Source of the DNA: Nocardiopsis sp. FIRDI 009
GTDB lineage: Bacteria; Actinomycetota; Actinomycetes; Streptosporangiales; Streptosporangiaceae
DNA length: 64,000 bases
Reading direction: 5' to 3'
Assembly: GCF_003386285.1 (NCBI RefSeq)
Contig: NZ_QPNC01000009.1
Coordinates: forward strand, 248,001-312,000
Below are positions 28,583 through 37,554 of this stretch, piece by piece. The notes beneath the pieces are model-generated. The model had not been told where the DNA came from and did no database searches. It worked only from the letters and a program-made list of their open reading frames with translations. Made by a program: the position numbers and the translations under genes. Position 1 is the first letter of the stretch; each line of letters opens with the position of its first letter.

Positions 28583-29467
28583 ATGCCGCTGACACCCGCG
28601 GACGTGCGGAACAAGCAGTTCAGTACCACCCGGCTCCGACCGGGATACGACGAAGAAGAGGTCGATGCCTTTCTCGACGAGGTCGAGTCCGAGCTGGACC
28701 GCCTGATCCAGGAGAACGAGGAACTGCGCGGCAAGCTCGCCGAGTGTCTGCGCGGCAAGGTCCCCAACGCCGGCATGCAGGACTTCCAGCAGGAGGCCGG
28801 TCCCGAGCCCCAGCAGCACGCCGAGCAGATGCGCCCGGAGCCCGTCCAGCCGCCGCAGGCGGTCGAGGCCCCCCAGCCCCCGGCCCAGCCCGCCCAGATG
28901 TCGATGACCGGGGCGAACCTGGCCATGGGCGGCGAGGAGAACATGGACACGGCCGCCCGCGTCCTGGCCCTCGCCCAGCAGACCGCCGACCAGGCGATCT
29001 CCGACGCCCGCCGCGAGGCCGACGAGACGCTGGGCCGCGCCCGCCACGAGTCCGAGGACATCCTCGGCAAGGCGCGCCGCCAGGCCGACCAGATCATCGG
29101 TGAGGCCCGCGCCCGCTCCGAGAACCTCGACCGCGACGCCCAGGAGCGCCACCGCCAGGTCATGGGCAGCCTCGTGCAGCAGCGCGAGGAGCTGGAGCAC
29201 AAGGTCAACGTCCTCAAGGACTTCGAGCGCGAGTACCGCAGCCGCCTGAAGGACTACTTCGAGCGGCAGCTGCGCGAGCTCAACGAGGAGGGCAAGTCCG
29301 GTGAGCCCAACCCGAACACCACGGGCGGCTTCCAGACGATGGCACCCCAGACCGGAGGGTCTCCGGCGCTCCAGCAGCACGGCCCCGCGGGCAACCCGTT
29401 CGGCCAGCCCGAGCCCGCCCAGCACGGTGGTTTCCACCCGGGTGAGGCTCCGCACGAGCGCCGCTGA
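28583..29467 (+). CDS. divIVA: DivIVA / Wag31 polar growth protein
   Basis: 294-aa coiled-coil protein that marks curved membrane at cell poles and directs tip growth in actinomycetes. N-terminal membrane-binding domain MPLTPADVRNKQFSTTRLRPGY, first coiled coil to about residue 53, a Gln/Pro-rich linker, a long second coiled coil (about 125-235) and a Gln/Gly/Pro-rich tail. The ATG follows AAGGAGA. Last recognisable gene of the dcw cluster. Confidence 0.96.
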   Translation: MPLTPADVRNKQFSTTRLRPGYDEEEVDAFLDEVESELDRLIQENEELRGKLAECLRGKVPNAGMQDFQQEAGPEPQQHAEQMRPEPVQPPQAVEAPQPPAQPAQMSMTGANLAMGGEENMDTAARVLALAQQTADQAISDARREADETLGRARHESEDILGKARRQADQIIGEARARSENLDRDAQERHRQVMGSLVQQREELEHKVNVLKDFEREYRSRLKDYFERQLRELNEEGKSGEPNPNTTGGFQTMAPQTGGSPALQQHGPAGNPFGQPEPAQHGGFHPGEAPHERR

Positions 29468-29536
29468 GCTCGGCGGTATGCGGTTCCGAACAACTGAAGA
29501 CTCCGGCTCAACGCGTGTAAAGGCCCTGGTCGACCC

Positions 29537-30445
29537 GTGATCCTTAGCATCATCGCAACCGTGGCGGTGCTGGCGGCCATCGCCGTCATCGCGGCTGCCC
29601 TGCTGTTCGCCGAGACCACGCTGGTGTACGTCGCGCTCGGACTCGGCGCGGTCAGCGCCCTCCTTCTGGTGGGGGCGGTGATCCAGGGACGGCCCGGCGG
29701 GGGAGGATCGCAGCGGGAACGTTCCGGGACGGACGGTTTGGGGAAGTCGTCCGTCCCCGTGCCACCCCCGGCCCCCCACGGACGGCCGGAGGACCCAGGG
29801 CCCGTGCCCGCACCGGCGCCGGAGCCGGTGCGGGAGGCCACCGCGGCCCCGGAGAGCGCGCTCCGGGGCACACGGGTCGCCGAGGAACCCGGCGAGCCGG
29901 AGTTCGGCCCTTCCCGTCCGAAGACGCCCGCGGCCGCCACGCGGCCGGAACCGGACACCGGGGATTCCGCCCCCGAGGACGTCCGCGAACGACCGCCCGC
30001 GCCCACGGCGGTCCCCGGGAGCGGACAGGACGCGGCACACACCCGGGAGGCCGCGGCCGACGACGAGGCGGCCCCCGCGCCCTCCACCGAGCGGGACGCA
30101 CCCTCCTCCGAGACCCCCACGGACGCTTCCGACACCTCCGCCCCCTCCGAGGAGGAGGTCGGCGCCACCCCCTTCAGCTACCGGATCCCGAGCCTGCGGG
30201 AGACGGTCGCCGCGGCCGCTCCGGCTGCCACGGCCACCGACGCCGAGACGGCGCGGAGCGACACCGAGGAGCGAGCCGGGACGCGTCCCGAACCGGCCGC
30301 GGACACCGACGTGACCGACGAGGCCGCGGCCCCGGGTACCGGCGGCTTCGACGTCGAGGAGGGGGACGCGGACCCCGTCCCCGACGACACGACCCCGAAG
30401 ACGGTTCCCACCGCCGCGGACGAGGACGCCGACCGGGTCGGCTGA
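29537..30445 (+). CDS. membrane protein with a low-complexity acidic tail
   Basis: 302-aa protein of unknown function. Two adjacent helices at about residues 2-24 and 29-50 are followed by some 250 residues rich in Pro, Ala, Glu, Thr and Asp with little predicted order. It follows divIVA by 70 bases and ends at a bidirectional terminator, so it may be co-expressed with divIVA. The GTG start gives the hydrophobic N-terminus; no strong ribosome site is seen. Codon bias supports coding. Confidence 0.75.
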   Translation: MILSIIATVAVLAAIAVIAAALLFAETTLVYVALGLGAVSALLLVGAVIQGRPGGGGSQRERSGTDGLGKSSVPVPPPAPHGRPEDPGPVPAPAPEPVREATAAPESALRGTRVAEEPGEPEFGPSRPKTPAAATRPEPDTGDSAPEDVRERPPAPTAVPGSGQDAAHTREAAADDEAAPAPSTERDAPSSETPTDASDTSAPSEEEVGATPFSYRIPSLRETVAAAAPAATATDAETARSDTEERAGTRPEPAADTDVTDEAAAPGTGGFDVEEGDADPVPDDTTPKTVPTAADEDADRVG

Positions 30446-30464
30446 ACCCGGCCCCGAACACACG

Positions 30465-30499
30465 ACGGGCGCCGCTCCACCCTCCGGAGCGGCGCCCGT
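30465..30499. terminator. bidirectional terminator
   Basis: ACGGGCGCCGCTCC and GGAGCGGCGCCCGT form a perfect 14-bp stem around a seven-base loop between the convergent membrane-protein gene and ileS. Confidence 0.75.
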
Positions 30500-30511
30500 T
30501 CGCCGCGACCG

Positions 30512-33500
30512 TCAGACCCGGCGGAACCCGAAGGTCACACCGAACTCCTCGGACGAGGCGGTGAACAGGTCCTGGCCCGTCTCACCGGCGACGAACGCGT
30601 CCGCCAGGACCTCTTTGGCGATCGCGTCCCCGTGCTCGACCAGAGCCTGTTCGGTGGTCTCCTGCGAGGCCGACCACCACACGTGGATCCGGTCGGAGAC
30701 CTCCAGGCCACTGCGCTTGCGCGCCTCCTGGAGCATCCGGACCATCTCGCGGGCCAGACCGGCACGGCGCAGCTCGGGGGTGAGTTCCAGGTCCAGGGCG
30801 ACGGTCTCCCCGGCCTCGGAGGCCACCGCCCATCCCTCCCGGGGCTGCTCGGTGACCAGCAGCTCGTCGGCGCTCACCTCGACGGGCTCGTCCTCGACCC
30901 GCACCTGCGCCCAACCGGTGTCGCGGATCCGGGCGACCAGCTCAGCCGGGTCGGCCGCCTGGATCGCCTTGGCCACCAGCGGCGTGCGCTTGGCGAACCG
31001 CTTGCCCAGGGCGCGGAAGTTCGGCTTGACGACGTAGTCCACCAGGTCACCGCCCACGGAGGACAGCGCGTCCAGCCGCTCGACGTTGAGCTCGTCGGAG
31101 ACCTGGTCGCGCAGCTGGGCCGGCAGGTCCGCGAACCCGGGGGCGCCCACCAGGGCACGGGCCAGCGGCTGGCGGGTGCGCACCGCCGAGTCGACCCTGG
31201 CCGACCGGCCCAGTTCGACGAGACGGCGGGTGAGCCCCATCTGCTCGGACAGCTCGGTGTCGATCAGGTCCTCGTTCACCGTCGGCCACGACGCCAGGTG
31301 CACCGAGTCGGGGGCGTCGGGCCGACGCAGCGCCGACCACACGTGGTCGGTCAGGAACGGCACGATCGGCGCCATCAGCAGGGTCACCGTCTCCAGGGCC
31401 TCGAACAGCGTCGCGAACGCGGACGCGCCCTCCGGGGTGCTCGCCCCGCCCCAGAAGCGGCGGCGGGAGCGGCGCACGTACCAGTTGGACACGTCGTCGA
31501 CGAACGCGGTCAGGCGCCGCCCGGCCGTGGTGGTGTCGAAGGAGTCCATCGCCTCGGTGACGTCGCGGACGACCTCGTTCAGCTCCGACAGCAGCCAGCG
31601 GTCCAGCAGGGGGCGGTCCTTCGGCGCGGGCGCCTGCGCCAGTTCGGCGTGGTTCCAGCCCTCACCGGCGTTGGCGTACAGGGTGAAGAAGGAGACCGTG
31701 CTGTAGTAGGTCAGCAGGACCTTGCGGACGATCTCCTCCAGGGCCGCGTGGCCGACCCGCCGGGCCGTCCACGGCGAACCGCTGGCGAGCATGAACCAGC
31801 GCAGCGCGTCGGCGCCGTGCCGGTCCATCACCGGGATGGGCTCCATGACGTTGCCCAGGTGCTTGCTCATCTTGCGGCCGTCCTCGGCGAGGATGTGGCC
31901 GAGCACGACCACGTTCTCGAAGGAGTTGCGGCCGAACACCAGGGTGCTCACGGCCAGCAGCGAGTAGAACCACCCACGCGTCTGGTCGATCGCCTCGGAG
32001 ATGTACTGCGCCGGGAAGTTCGCCTGGAAGGCGTCGGCGTCCCGGTGCGGTGCGCCCCACTGGGCGAACGGCATCGACCCGGAGTCGAACCACGCGTCGA
32101 TGACCTCGGGCACGCGGCGCGCCACCCGCTCCTCCTCGGGCAGGGAGGGGTCGGCGTCGGGGTCGGGGATGACGACGTCGTCCACGTAGGGGCGGTGCGG
32201 GTCGAGGCCGGACAGGTCCTGTCCGCTGAGGCGGCTCAGCTCCTCCAGGGAACCGACGCAGATCTGGCGGCCGTCGGGGAACTCCCAGATCGGCAGCGGC
32301 GTGCCCCAGTAGCGGTTCCGGGACAGCGCCCAGTCGACGTTGCCCCGCAGCCACTCGCCGAAGCGGCCCTCCTTGACGTTCTCCGGCACCCAGTTGGTGA
32401 CGTCGTTCTGGGCGATGAGCTCGTCCTTGACCGCCGTCGTCCGGATGTACCAGGACGGCACGGCGTAGTACAGCAGCGCGGTGTGGCAGCGCCAGCAGTG
32501 CGGGTAGGAGTGCTCGTAGGACTGGTGGCGGAACATCAGGCCGCGGGCCTTCAGGTCGCGGACCAGGGTCCTGTCGGCCTCCTTGAAGAAGACCCCGCCC
32601 ACCAGGGACAGGTCGGCCTCGAACGTGCCGTCCGGACGCACCGGGTTGACCACCGGAAGGCCGTAGGCGCGGCAGGTGGTCATGTCGTCCGCACCGAAGG
32701 CGGGGGCCTGGTGGACCAGGCCGGTGCCGTCCTCGACGGTGACGTAGTCGGCCAGCAGGACGTAGTGCGCGGGCTCGTCGAAGGACACCAGGTCGAAGGG
32801 GCGCTGGTAGGTCCAGCGCTCCATCTCGTCACCCTCGAACCGCTCGCCGGTCAGCTCCCAGCCCTCGCCCAGGACCTTCTCGAAGAGGGGCTCGGCCACC
32901 ACCAGGCGCTCGGTGCCGTCCGTGGCCACCACGTACGACACGTCCGGGTGCACGGCGACGGCCGTGTTGGAGACCAGCGTCCACGGGGTCGTGGTCCACA
33001 CCAGGAGCGACGTCGGGTGCTCGGGTGCGGCCAGCGGCCCCGAGGTCACCGGGAAGCGCACGTAGACGGACGGGTCGGTGACCGTTTCGTAGCCCTGGGC
33101 GAGCTCGTGGTCGGACAGGGTCGTCCCGCACCGGGGGCAGTAGGGGCTGATCCGGTAGTCGCGGACCAGCAGCCCCTTCTCCCAGATCTGCTTGAGCGCC
33201 CACCACACGGACTCCACGTACTGGGGGTCCATGGTGCGGTAGGCGTCGTCCATGTTCACCCAGTAGCCCATGCGCTCGGTCATGGCGGTGAAGGCGTCGA
33301 CGTTGCGCAGGACGGACTCGCGGCAGCGGTCGTTGAACTCGGCGATGCCGAAGCGCTCGATGTCCTTCTTGCCGGACAGGCCCAGTTCCTTCTCCACGGC
33401 GACCTCGACGGGCAGACCGTGGCAGTCCCACCCGGCCTTGCGGTCGACGTGGTAGCCGCGCATGGTGCGAAAGCGCGGGAAGACGTCCTTGAACGCCCGC

Positions 33501-33712
33501 GCCTCGACGTGGTGCACGCCGGGCTGTCCGTTGGCGGTGGGCGGCCCTTCGTAGAAGACCCAGTTGGGGCCGCCGCGGGTCTGGTCGAGCGAGCGCTGGA
33601 AGACGTTCTCCTTCGACCAGCGGCCGAGGATCTCGCGCTCCATCGCGGGTAGATCGATCTGCGCGGGCAGCTGGGGCAGCGCGCGGGATTCGGGCCGGGG
33701 GTCGTTGGCCAC
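30512..33712 (-). CDS. ileS: isoleucyl-tRNA synthetase (type 2)
   Basis: Class I synthetase of 1066 aa charging tRNA-Ile. The HIGH-equivalent PGVHH lies at residues 64-68 and KMSK at 614-617. A CP1 editing domain, anticodon-binding domain and C-terminal extension follow. The PGxHH form and GWDCHGLPVE with PRFRTMRGYHV point to the eukaryote-like type 2 enzymes, which are known to be poorly inhibited by mupirocin. The GTG start has GGAAAGG six bases upstream and is preceded by a T-box leader. Confidence 0.96.
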   Translation of the reverse strand: MANDPRPESRALPQLPAQIDLPAMEREILGRWSKENVFQRSLDQTRGGPNWVFYEGPPTANGQPGVHHVEARAFKDVFPRFRTMRGYHVDRKAGWDCHGLPVEVAVEKELGLSGKKDIERFGIAEFNDRCRESVLRNVDAFTAMTERMGYWVNMDDAYRTMDPQYVESVWWALKQIWEKGLLVRDYRISPYCPRCGTTLSDHELAQGYETVTDPSVYVRFPVTSGPLAAPEHPTSLLVWTTTPWTLVSNTAVAVHPDVSYVVATDGTERLVVAEPLFEKVLGEGWELTGERFEGDEMERWTYQRPFDLVSFDEPAHYVLLADYVTVEDGTGLVHQAPAFGADDMTTCRAYGLPVVNPVRPDGTFEADLSLVGGVFFKEADRTLVRDLKARGLMFRHQSYEHSYPHCWRCHTALLYYAVPSWYIRTTAVKDELIAQNDVTNWVPENVKEGRFGEWLRGNVDWALSRNRYWGTPLPIWEFPDGRQICVGSLEELSRLSGQDLSGLDPHRPYVDDVVIPDPDADPSLPEEERVARRVPEVIDAWFDSGSMPFAQWGAPHRDADAFQANFPAQYISEAIDQTRGWFYSLLAVSTLVFGRNSFENVVVLGHILAEDGRKMSKHLGNVMEPIPVMDRHGADALRWFMLASGSPWTARRVGHAALEEIVRKVLLTYYSTVSFFTLYANAGEGWNHAELAQAPAPKDRPLLDRWLLSELNEVVRDVTEAMDSFDTTTAGRRLTAFVDDVSNWYVRRSRRRFWGGASTPEGASAFATLFEALETVTLLMAPIVPFLTDHVWSALRRPDAPDSVHLASWPTVNEDLIDTELSEQMGLTRRLVELGRSARVDSAVRTRQPLARALVGAPGFADLPAQLRDQVSDELNVERLDALSSVGGDLVDYVVKPNFRALGKRFAKRTPLVAKAIQAADPAELVARIRDTGWAQVRVEDEPVEVSADELLVTEQPREGWAVASEAGETVALDLELTPELRRAGLAREMVRMLQEARKRSGLEVSDRIHVWWSASQETTEQALVEHGDAIAKEVLADAFVAGETGQDLFTASSEEFGVTFGFRRV

Positions 33713-34013
33713 CGTCGTACCTTTCCATCAGGGGTGTGCCTGACGGAGGGACGAGGCTCGGGCCCCGCGGTACCACCCTCCTTGGAACCGCGGCCGGTCC
33801 GCTGGGCGGTCGGCGGCGGGTCCCTCTTCGTTGCGCTGGTGCCGGTTCTACTGGGGAGCGCGCTGCTCCCGTTCCTCCGGCGGCTCCGGGGTGATCTTCG
33901 CGCTGGTCGTGCCCCCGGGCTCCCACCGTCCCCGGGTCGCTTGGACGGAGTGGGCCCTCTAGGCTGTGTCCGTCCGGTCGGGGCCAGCGTTACTCGTCCC
34001 CATCGACGCCTTG
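33713..34013 (-). promoter_or_regulatory. T-box leader of ileS
   Basis: Read on the minus strand. Stem I is formed by GGGG (34001-33998) with CCCC (33891-33888) and GCTGG (33988-33984) with CCAGC (33906-33902). The internal loop carries AGTA (33994-33991) opposite GAAG followed by the isoleucine codon ATC (33895-33893). The T-box AGGGTGGTACCGCGG is at 33779-33765; its TGGT pairs with the ACCA end expected for tRNA-Ile. CCCTCC just downstream can close the antisequestrator. No U-tract terminator is seen, so control is probably translational, as known for actinobacterial ileS. TATCCT at 34025-34020 may be the -10. Confidence 0.9.
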
Positions 34014-34078
34014 AGAGTCAGGATAACGCAGCGCGGTGCGGCGCACGGCGCGTTTTCACCCGGGGGAGGGTTCCGGTC

Positions 34079-34339
34079 ATGTCGGAGGGCACGCGCGGAG
34101 CGGTCATGGTGAGCCTGCCCGACCGCGAGGACGCCGACGAGTTGGCCGAGCAGTTGCTGGAGCAGGGGTACGAGCCCTGCCACGTGCACCGGGACATGCT
34201 CGCCGGTGAGGACGACGCGGAGGACGTGGACTGGGTGATCGAGGTGCGCACCGGTCCCCACGGCGGACCGGCCGTGTTCGACGAGCCCCACCTGTCCGCG
34301 CTCGCCGAGGACTACGGCGGGTTCGCCACCGCCGACTAG
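34079..34339 (+). CDS. small acidic protein of unknown function
   Basis: 86-aa protein starting MSEGTRGAVMVSLPDREDADELAE. Hydrophobic strands alternating with charged helices suggest a small alpha-beta fold, loosely like RraB, but I do not recognise it. ATG 34079 follows GGGGGAGGG; the frame continues upstream through the T-box leader on the other strand and that part is not coding. It lies between divergent ileS and the DksA-like gene. Confidence 0.7.
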   Translation: MSEGTRGAVMVSLPDREDADELAEQLLEQGYEPCHVHRDMLAGEDDAEDVDWVIEVRTGPHGGPAVFDEPHLSALAEDYGGFATAD

Positions 34340-34406
34340 CCCGGGGAAGCACCGGGGCTTGGCCGTCGTTTGAACCAGGTGAGACGAGGGCGCACCGCCT
34401 GGATCA

Positions 34407-34435
34407 TTGCCTTGAGCTCGCGTTTTGCCTAGGCT
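34407..34435 (+). promoter_or_regulatory. promoter of the dksA-like/lspA/rluD group
   Basis: TTGCCT at 34407-34412 and TAGGCT at 34430-34435, spacer 17. It gives a leader of about 85 bases before the zinc-finger gene. Confidence 0.55.
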
Positions 34436-34526
34436 TCCGGCACCGCTCGCGCAACGGCCCACGTGGGGGAGGTCCCGCGGTCGGCGGGGCACGGGGCGGG
34501 CGAGCCCGTCTGGGAGGGGAAGTGCG

Positions 34527-34937
34527 ATGAAGGCCACCGAAGCCGCCAGGCTGCCGGTCCGTCCGGGGGAGGAGCCCTGGACGCCGGAGGAGATCGCCGA
34601 GGTCCGCGAACGGCTCCAGAACGAGATCGCGGCCCTGCGCGAGGAGATCCGGGAGAGTGAGGACGAGCTCGCCGCCCGGCTGAGCGACCCGGTCGAGGGC
34701 GCGGGGGACGACCCCGCCGACACCGGGGCCAAGGCCTTCCAGCGCGAACACGATCTGGCGTTGGCCTACAATACTCGTGACCTGCTCGCCAAGAGCGAGC
34801 GGGCGATCGAACGGATGGACGCGGGAACCTACGGGGTCTGCGAGTCCTGCGGTCAGGCCATCGGGAAGGCACGTCTGCAGGCCTTCCCCAGAGCCACCCT
34901 GTGCGTCACCTGCAAACAGCGCGAGGAGCGTCGCTGA
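34527..34937 (+). CDS. TraR/DksA-type C4 zinc finger protein
   Basis: 136-aa protein with an N-terminal coiled coil (residues 20-95) and a C4 zinc finger, Cys105, Cys108, Cys126, Cys129 (CESCGQ and CVTCK). Such proteins enter the RNA polymerase secondary channel or bind the polymerase otherwise; in actinobacteria the exact role varies. The DxxDxA tip typical of DksA is not evident. ATG has GGGAGGGGAAG upstream. It precedes lspA by 29 bases. Confidence 0.9.
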   Translation: MKATEAARLPVRPGEEPWTPEEIAEVRERLQNEIAALREEIRESEDELAARLSDPVEGAGDDPADTGAKAFQREHDLALAYNTRDLLAKSERAIERMDAGTYGVCESCGQAIGKARLQAFPRATLCVTCKQREERR

Positions 34938-34966
34938 CTGAGGTAGAGCCCTCCGGGGACAGCAAC

Positions 34967-35539
34967 ATGACCACGCCCGACACCGCCGAGGCGCGACCGC
35001 GCAGGTACCTGCTCCTGTTGTCGGTCGCGCTGGCCGCGGTCCTCGCCGACCTCGCCACCAAGCAGTGGGTCCTGTCGACCTTCTCCGAGGGGGAGAGCGT
35101 CGACGTGGTCGGCGGACTCCTCCAGTTCACACTGGTGTACAACACCGGGGCCGCGTTCTCGCTGGGCACCGACCACACGTGGGTGTTCACCGCCATCGCC
35201 ACCGTCGTGGTGGGCGTCATCGCCTACATGGGCCTGCGCGTGCGCAACGTCTGGTGGGGGGTCACCCTCGGTCTGATGATGGGCGGGGCGGCCGGGAACC
35301 TCCTGGACCGCCTCTTCCGCGACCCCGCCCCCTTGCACGGCGCGGTCGTCGACTTCATCCGCGTGCCGTACTGGCCGGTGTTCAACATCGCCGACTCCTG
35401 CGTCGTGGTGGGTGCGTGCCTGGTGGTGCTGCTGACCTTCCGGGGGATCAACCTGGACGGCAGTCTGGCCGCGGACGAGAAGAAGGACGGCCGGGCCGGG
35501 CGTTCGGACGAGGACACCGACGGGGGGAGGGGCAAGTGA
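34967..35539 (+). CDS. lspA: lipoprotein signal peptidase
   Basis: Aspartyl signal peptidase II (190 aa, four membrane helices) removing signal peptides from prolipoproteins. Catalytic aspartates are D114 (GNLLDRLF) and D143 (FNIADS); YNTGAAFS is the other family motif. The last 40 residues are a charged cytoplasmic tail. ATG has GGGGA upstream. The stop overlaps the next gene as GTGA. Confidence 0.95.
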   Translation: MTTPDTAEARPRRYLLLLSVALAAVLADLATKQWVLSTFSEGESVDVVGGLLQFTLVYNTGAAFSLGTDHTWVFTAIATVVVGVIAYMGLRVRNVWWGVTLGLMMGGAAGNLLDRLFRDPAPLHGAVVDFIRVPYWPVFNIADSCVVVGACLVVLLTFRGINLDGSLAADEKKDGRAGRSDEDTDGGRGK

Positions 35540-36462
35540 CCGACACACGGAGCCTGCCGGTGCCCGACGGGCTGGAGGGTGACCGGCTCGACGCCGCGAT
35601 CGCCCGCATGTTCGGCCTGTCGCGCACCCGCGCGGCCGAACTCATCCTCGACGGCAGCGTCCTGGTCGACGGATCCGAGGCGGGCAAGTCCGACCGGGTC
35701 CAGGCCGGGGCCTGGCTGGAGATCACGCTCCCGCCGCCGCCCACCGCGCCGGTGCCGCGCCCCGAGCCCGTGCCGGGTCTGCGGATCGTGCACGAGGACG
35801 CCGACATCATCGTCGTGGACAAGCCGGTCGGGGTGGTCGCCCACCCCACCGTGGGCTGGACCGGCCCGAGCGTCCTGGAGGGGCTGCTCGCCTCCGGTGT
35901 CCAGGTGGCGACCAGCGGAGCGGCCGAGCGGCAGGGGATCGTGCACCGCCTGGACGCCAACACCACCGGTCTGATGGTCGTGGCCAAGAGCGAGACCGCC
36001 TACAGCGTGCTCAAGCGGGCGTTCAAGGAGCGCACCGTGGACAAGCGCTACCACACGCTGGTCCAGGGGCACCCCGACCCGCTGCGCGGCACCGTCGACG
36101 CGCCGATCGACCGGCACCCCTCCGGGGACGGGCGCTGGGCCGTGGTCGCGGGGGGCCGCCCCTCGATCACCCACTACGACACCCAGGAGGCGTTCCGGGC
36201 CGCCAGCCTGCTGGAGATCAAGCTGGAGACCGGGCGCACGCACCAGATCCGGGTGCACATGTCGGCGCTGCGCCACCCGTGCGTGGGGGACATGCTCTAC
36301 GGCGCCGATCCCACGCTCGCCGAGCGGTTGGGCGTGCGCCGCCAGTGGCTGCACGCGGTCCGGCTGGGCTTCGACCACCCGACCGAGCACCGCCCGGTGG
36401 AGTTCACCAGTCCCTACCCGGACGACCTCGCGGCGGCGGTGGAGGCGCTCCGCGAGGACTGA
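35536..36462 (+). CDS. rluD: RluA-family pseudouridine synthase
   Basis: 308-aa enzyme making pseudouridine in 23S rRNA. An S4 RNA-binding domain occupies the first 65 residues; the catalytic Asp140 sits in [13 protein letters not shown]; the C-terminal [12 protein letters not shown] and VGDMLYG motifs are present. The GTG start has GGGGGAGGGG upstream and overlaps lspA, the usual gene pair in Gram-positives. The exact target (RluD-like) is inferred from neighbours. Confidence 0.92.
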   Translation: MTDTRSLPVPDGLEGDRLDAAIARMFGLSRTRAAELILDGSVLVDGSEAGKSDRVQAGAWLEITLPPPPTAPVPRPEPVPGLRIVHEDADIIVVDKPVGVVAHPTVGWTGPSVLEGLLASGVQVATSGAAERQGIVHRLDANTTGLMVVAKSETAYSVLKRAFKERTVDKRYHTLVQGHPDPLRGTVDAPIDRHPSGDGRWAVVAGGRPSITHYDTQEAFRAASLLEIKLETGRTHQIRVHMSALRHPCVGDMLYGADPTLAERLGVRRQWLHAVRLGFDHPTEHRPVEFTSPYPDDLAAAVEALRED

Positions 36463-36479
36463 GCCGCCACACGCTCCGG

Positions 36480-36515
36480 GGGGCGGTCGGACGGGGGTTC
36501 CCGCCCGGCCGCCCC
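36480..36515. terminator. bidirectional terminator
   Basis: GGGGCGGTCGG and CCGGCCGCCCC pair over 11 bases with one wobble, between the convergent rluD and EamA genes. Confidence 0.65.
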
Positions 36516-37481
36516 TCACGTGTGCCGGGACGGGACGCGCCGGGTGCGCAGAACCCCCTGGCACAGGGCCGCGCCGAGGATGATGACCGCGGCGCCCAGC
36601 GGCTGGTTCCACGTCAGTGTCTCGCCCATGAGCACGATGCCCGCCGCGATCGCCACGACCGGCGCCACGTAGGTGACCGTCGTGGCCACGGTGGCGCCCG
36701 CGGCGCGCACGATGGCGTACTGGAGGATGTAGGCCAGCCCGGTGCCCAGGGCGCCCAGCGCGACCACCGAGACGACCACCCGCCAGTCCAGCTCCGTGGG
36801 CGCGTCGGTGGTCAGCGGCACCAGGACGGCCAGCGGTACCGCGCCCAGCAGGAGTTGGAGTGTGCTCAGCTCCAGGGCGCCGTGCGAACTGCCCGCCACG
36901 AAGCGCCGGAGGTAGGGCGTGCCGAGCCCGTAGCAGGCGGTCGCACCCACCACGAGCAGCATGCCGACCAGCGCGTCCCGGCCGCCGACCGACACCTCGC
37001 TCAGGGAGTTCCACACCCCGAACACGGTGAGGACGCCGACGAAGCCGATGGCCAGCCCCAGGAACCGGTCGCGGTCGGGACGCTCGTCGGCCAGCAGGAG
37101 CATGGAGAACACCACGGCGAACAGCGGCGTGGAGGCGTTCACGATGCCCATGAGCGCGGAGGGGATGAGCTGCGCGGCGTAGCCGAACAGCGTGAACGGC
37201 ACGGTGTTCAGCAGCAGCGCGGTCACCAACAGGTGGCCCCAGAGCCTGGGTGAGCGGGGCAGCCGACCGCCGCGCAGCAGGAGGACGGCCAGGAGCGGGA
37301 GCGCCCCGCAGACCATCCGCCCCAGGGTGAGCTGGGCCGGAGCCAGAGCCTGGGCGCCGATCTTGATGAAGACGAAGCTGGTGCCCCAGATCAGGGCCAG
37401 GAGGACGAACTTGACGCGCCAGTCGGACAGCACGCGGGCGGTGGTCCCGGACGTGGTCGGGGGCGGGGAGAGCACGGACAT
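36516..37481 (-). CDS. EamA/DMT superfamily transporter
   Basis: 321-aa inner-membrane protein with ten predicted helices in two EamA repeats (LALIWGTSFVFIKIGAQALAP in the first, LGTGLAYILQYAIVRA in the second, quoted within limits). Members export metabolites or amino acids; the substrate cannot be read from sequence. It diverges from a LysR gene across 73 bases, so that regulator probably controls it. Confidence 0.9.
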   Translation of the reverse strand: MSVLSPPPTTSGTTARVLSDWRVKFVLLALIWGTSFVFIKIGAQALAPAQLTLGRMVCGALPLLAVLLLRGGRLPRSPRLWGHLLVTALLLNTVPFTLFGYAAQLIPSALMGIVNASTPLFAVVFSMLLLADERPDRDRFLGLAIGFVGVLTVFGVWNSLSEVSVGGRDALVGMLLVVGATACYGLGTPYLRRFVAGSSHGALELSTLQLLLGAVPLAVLVPLTTDAPTELDWRVVVSVVALGALGTGLAYILQYAIVRAAGATVATTVTYVAPVVAIAAGIVLMGETLTWNQPLGAAVIILGAALCQGVLRTRRVPSRHT

Positions 37482-37521
37482 GCGACCGTTGTACCGTCGT
37501 CGGATGTCTTAGGTCTACTTA

Positions 37522-37543
37522 TAATTCCTTAAGTCATGAATTA
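37522..37543. promoter_or_regulatory. AT-rich dyad in the EamA-LysR divergent region
   Basis: TAATTC, ten bases, GAATTA: perfect six-base arms in a strikingly AT-rich 73-base gap. A TATAAT hexamer at 37520-37525 overlaps it. Position and spacing fit a LysR-type operator that controls both genes. Confidence 0.5.
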
Positions 37544-37554
37544 GAGTCGCTTAC

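Noticed and set aside
30632..33652. A 1006-codon open frame opposite ileS
   Set aside because: Its product is repetitive Gly/Arg/Val/His sequence, typical of the antisense frame of a high-GC gene; ileS on the other strand has all family motifs.
33941..33965. Plus-strand promoter TTGGAC/TAGGCT inside the T-box region
   Set aside because: The spacer is only 13 bases; the sequence is better explained as part of the ileS leader on the other strand.
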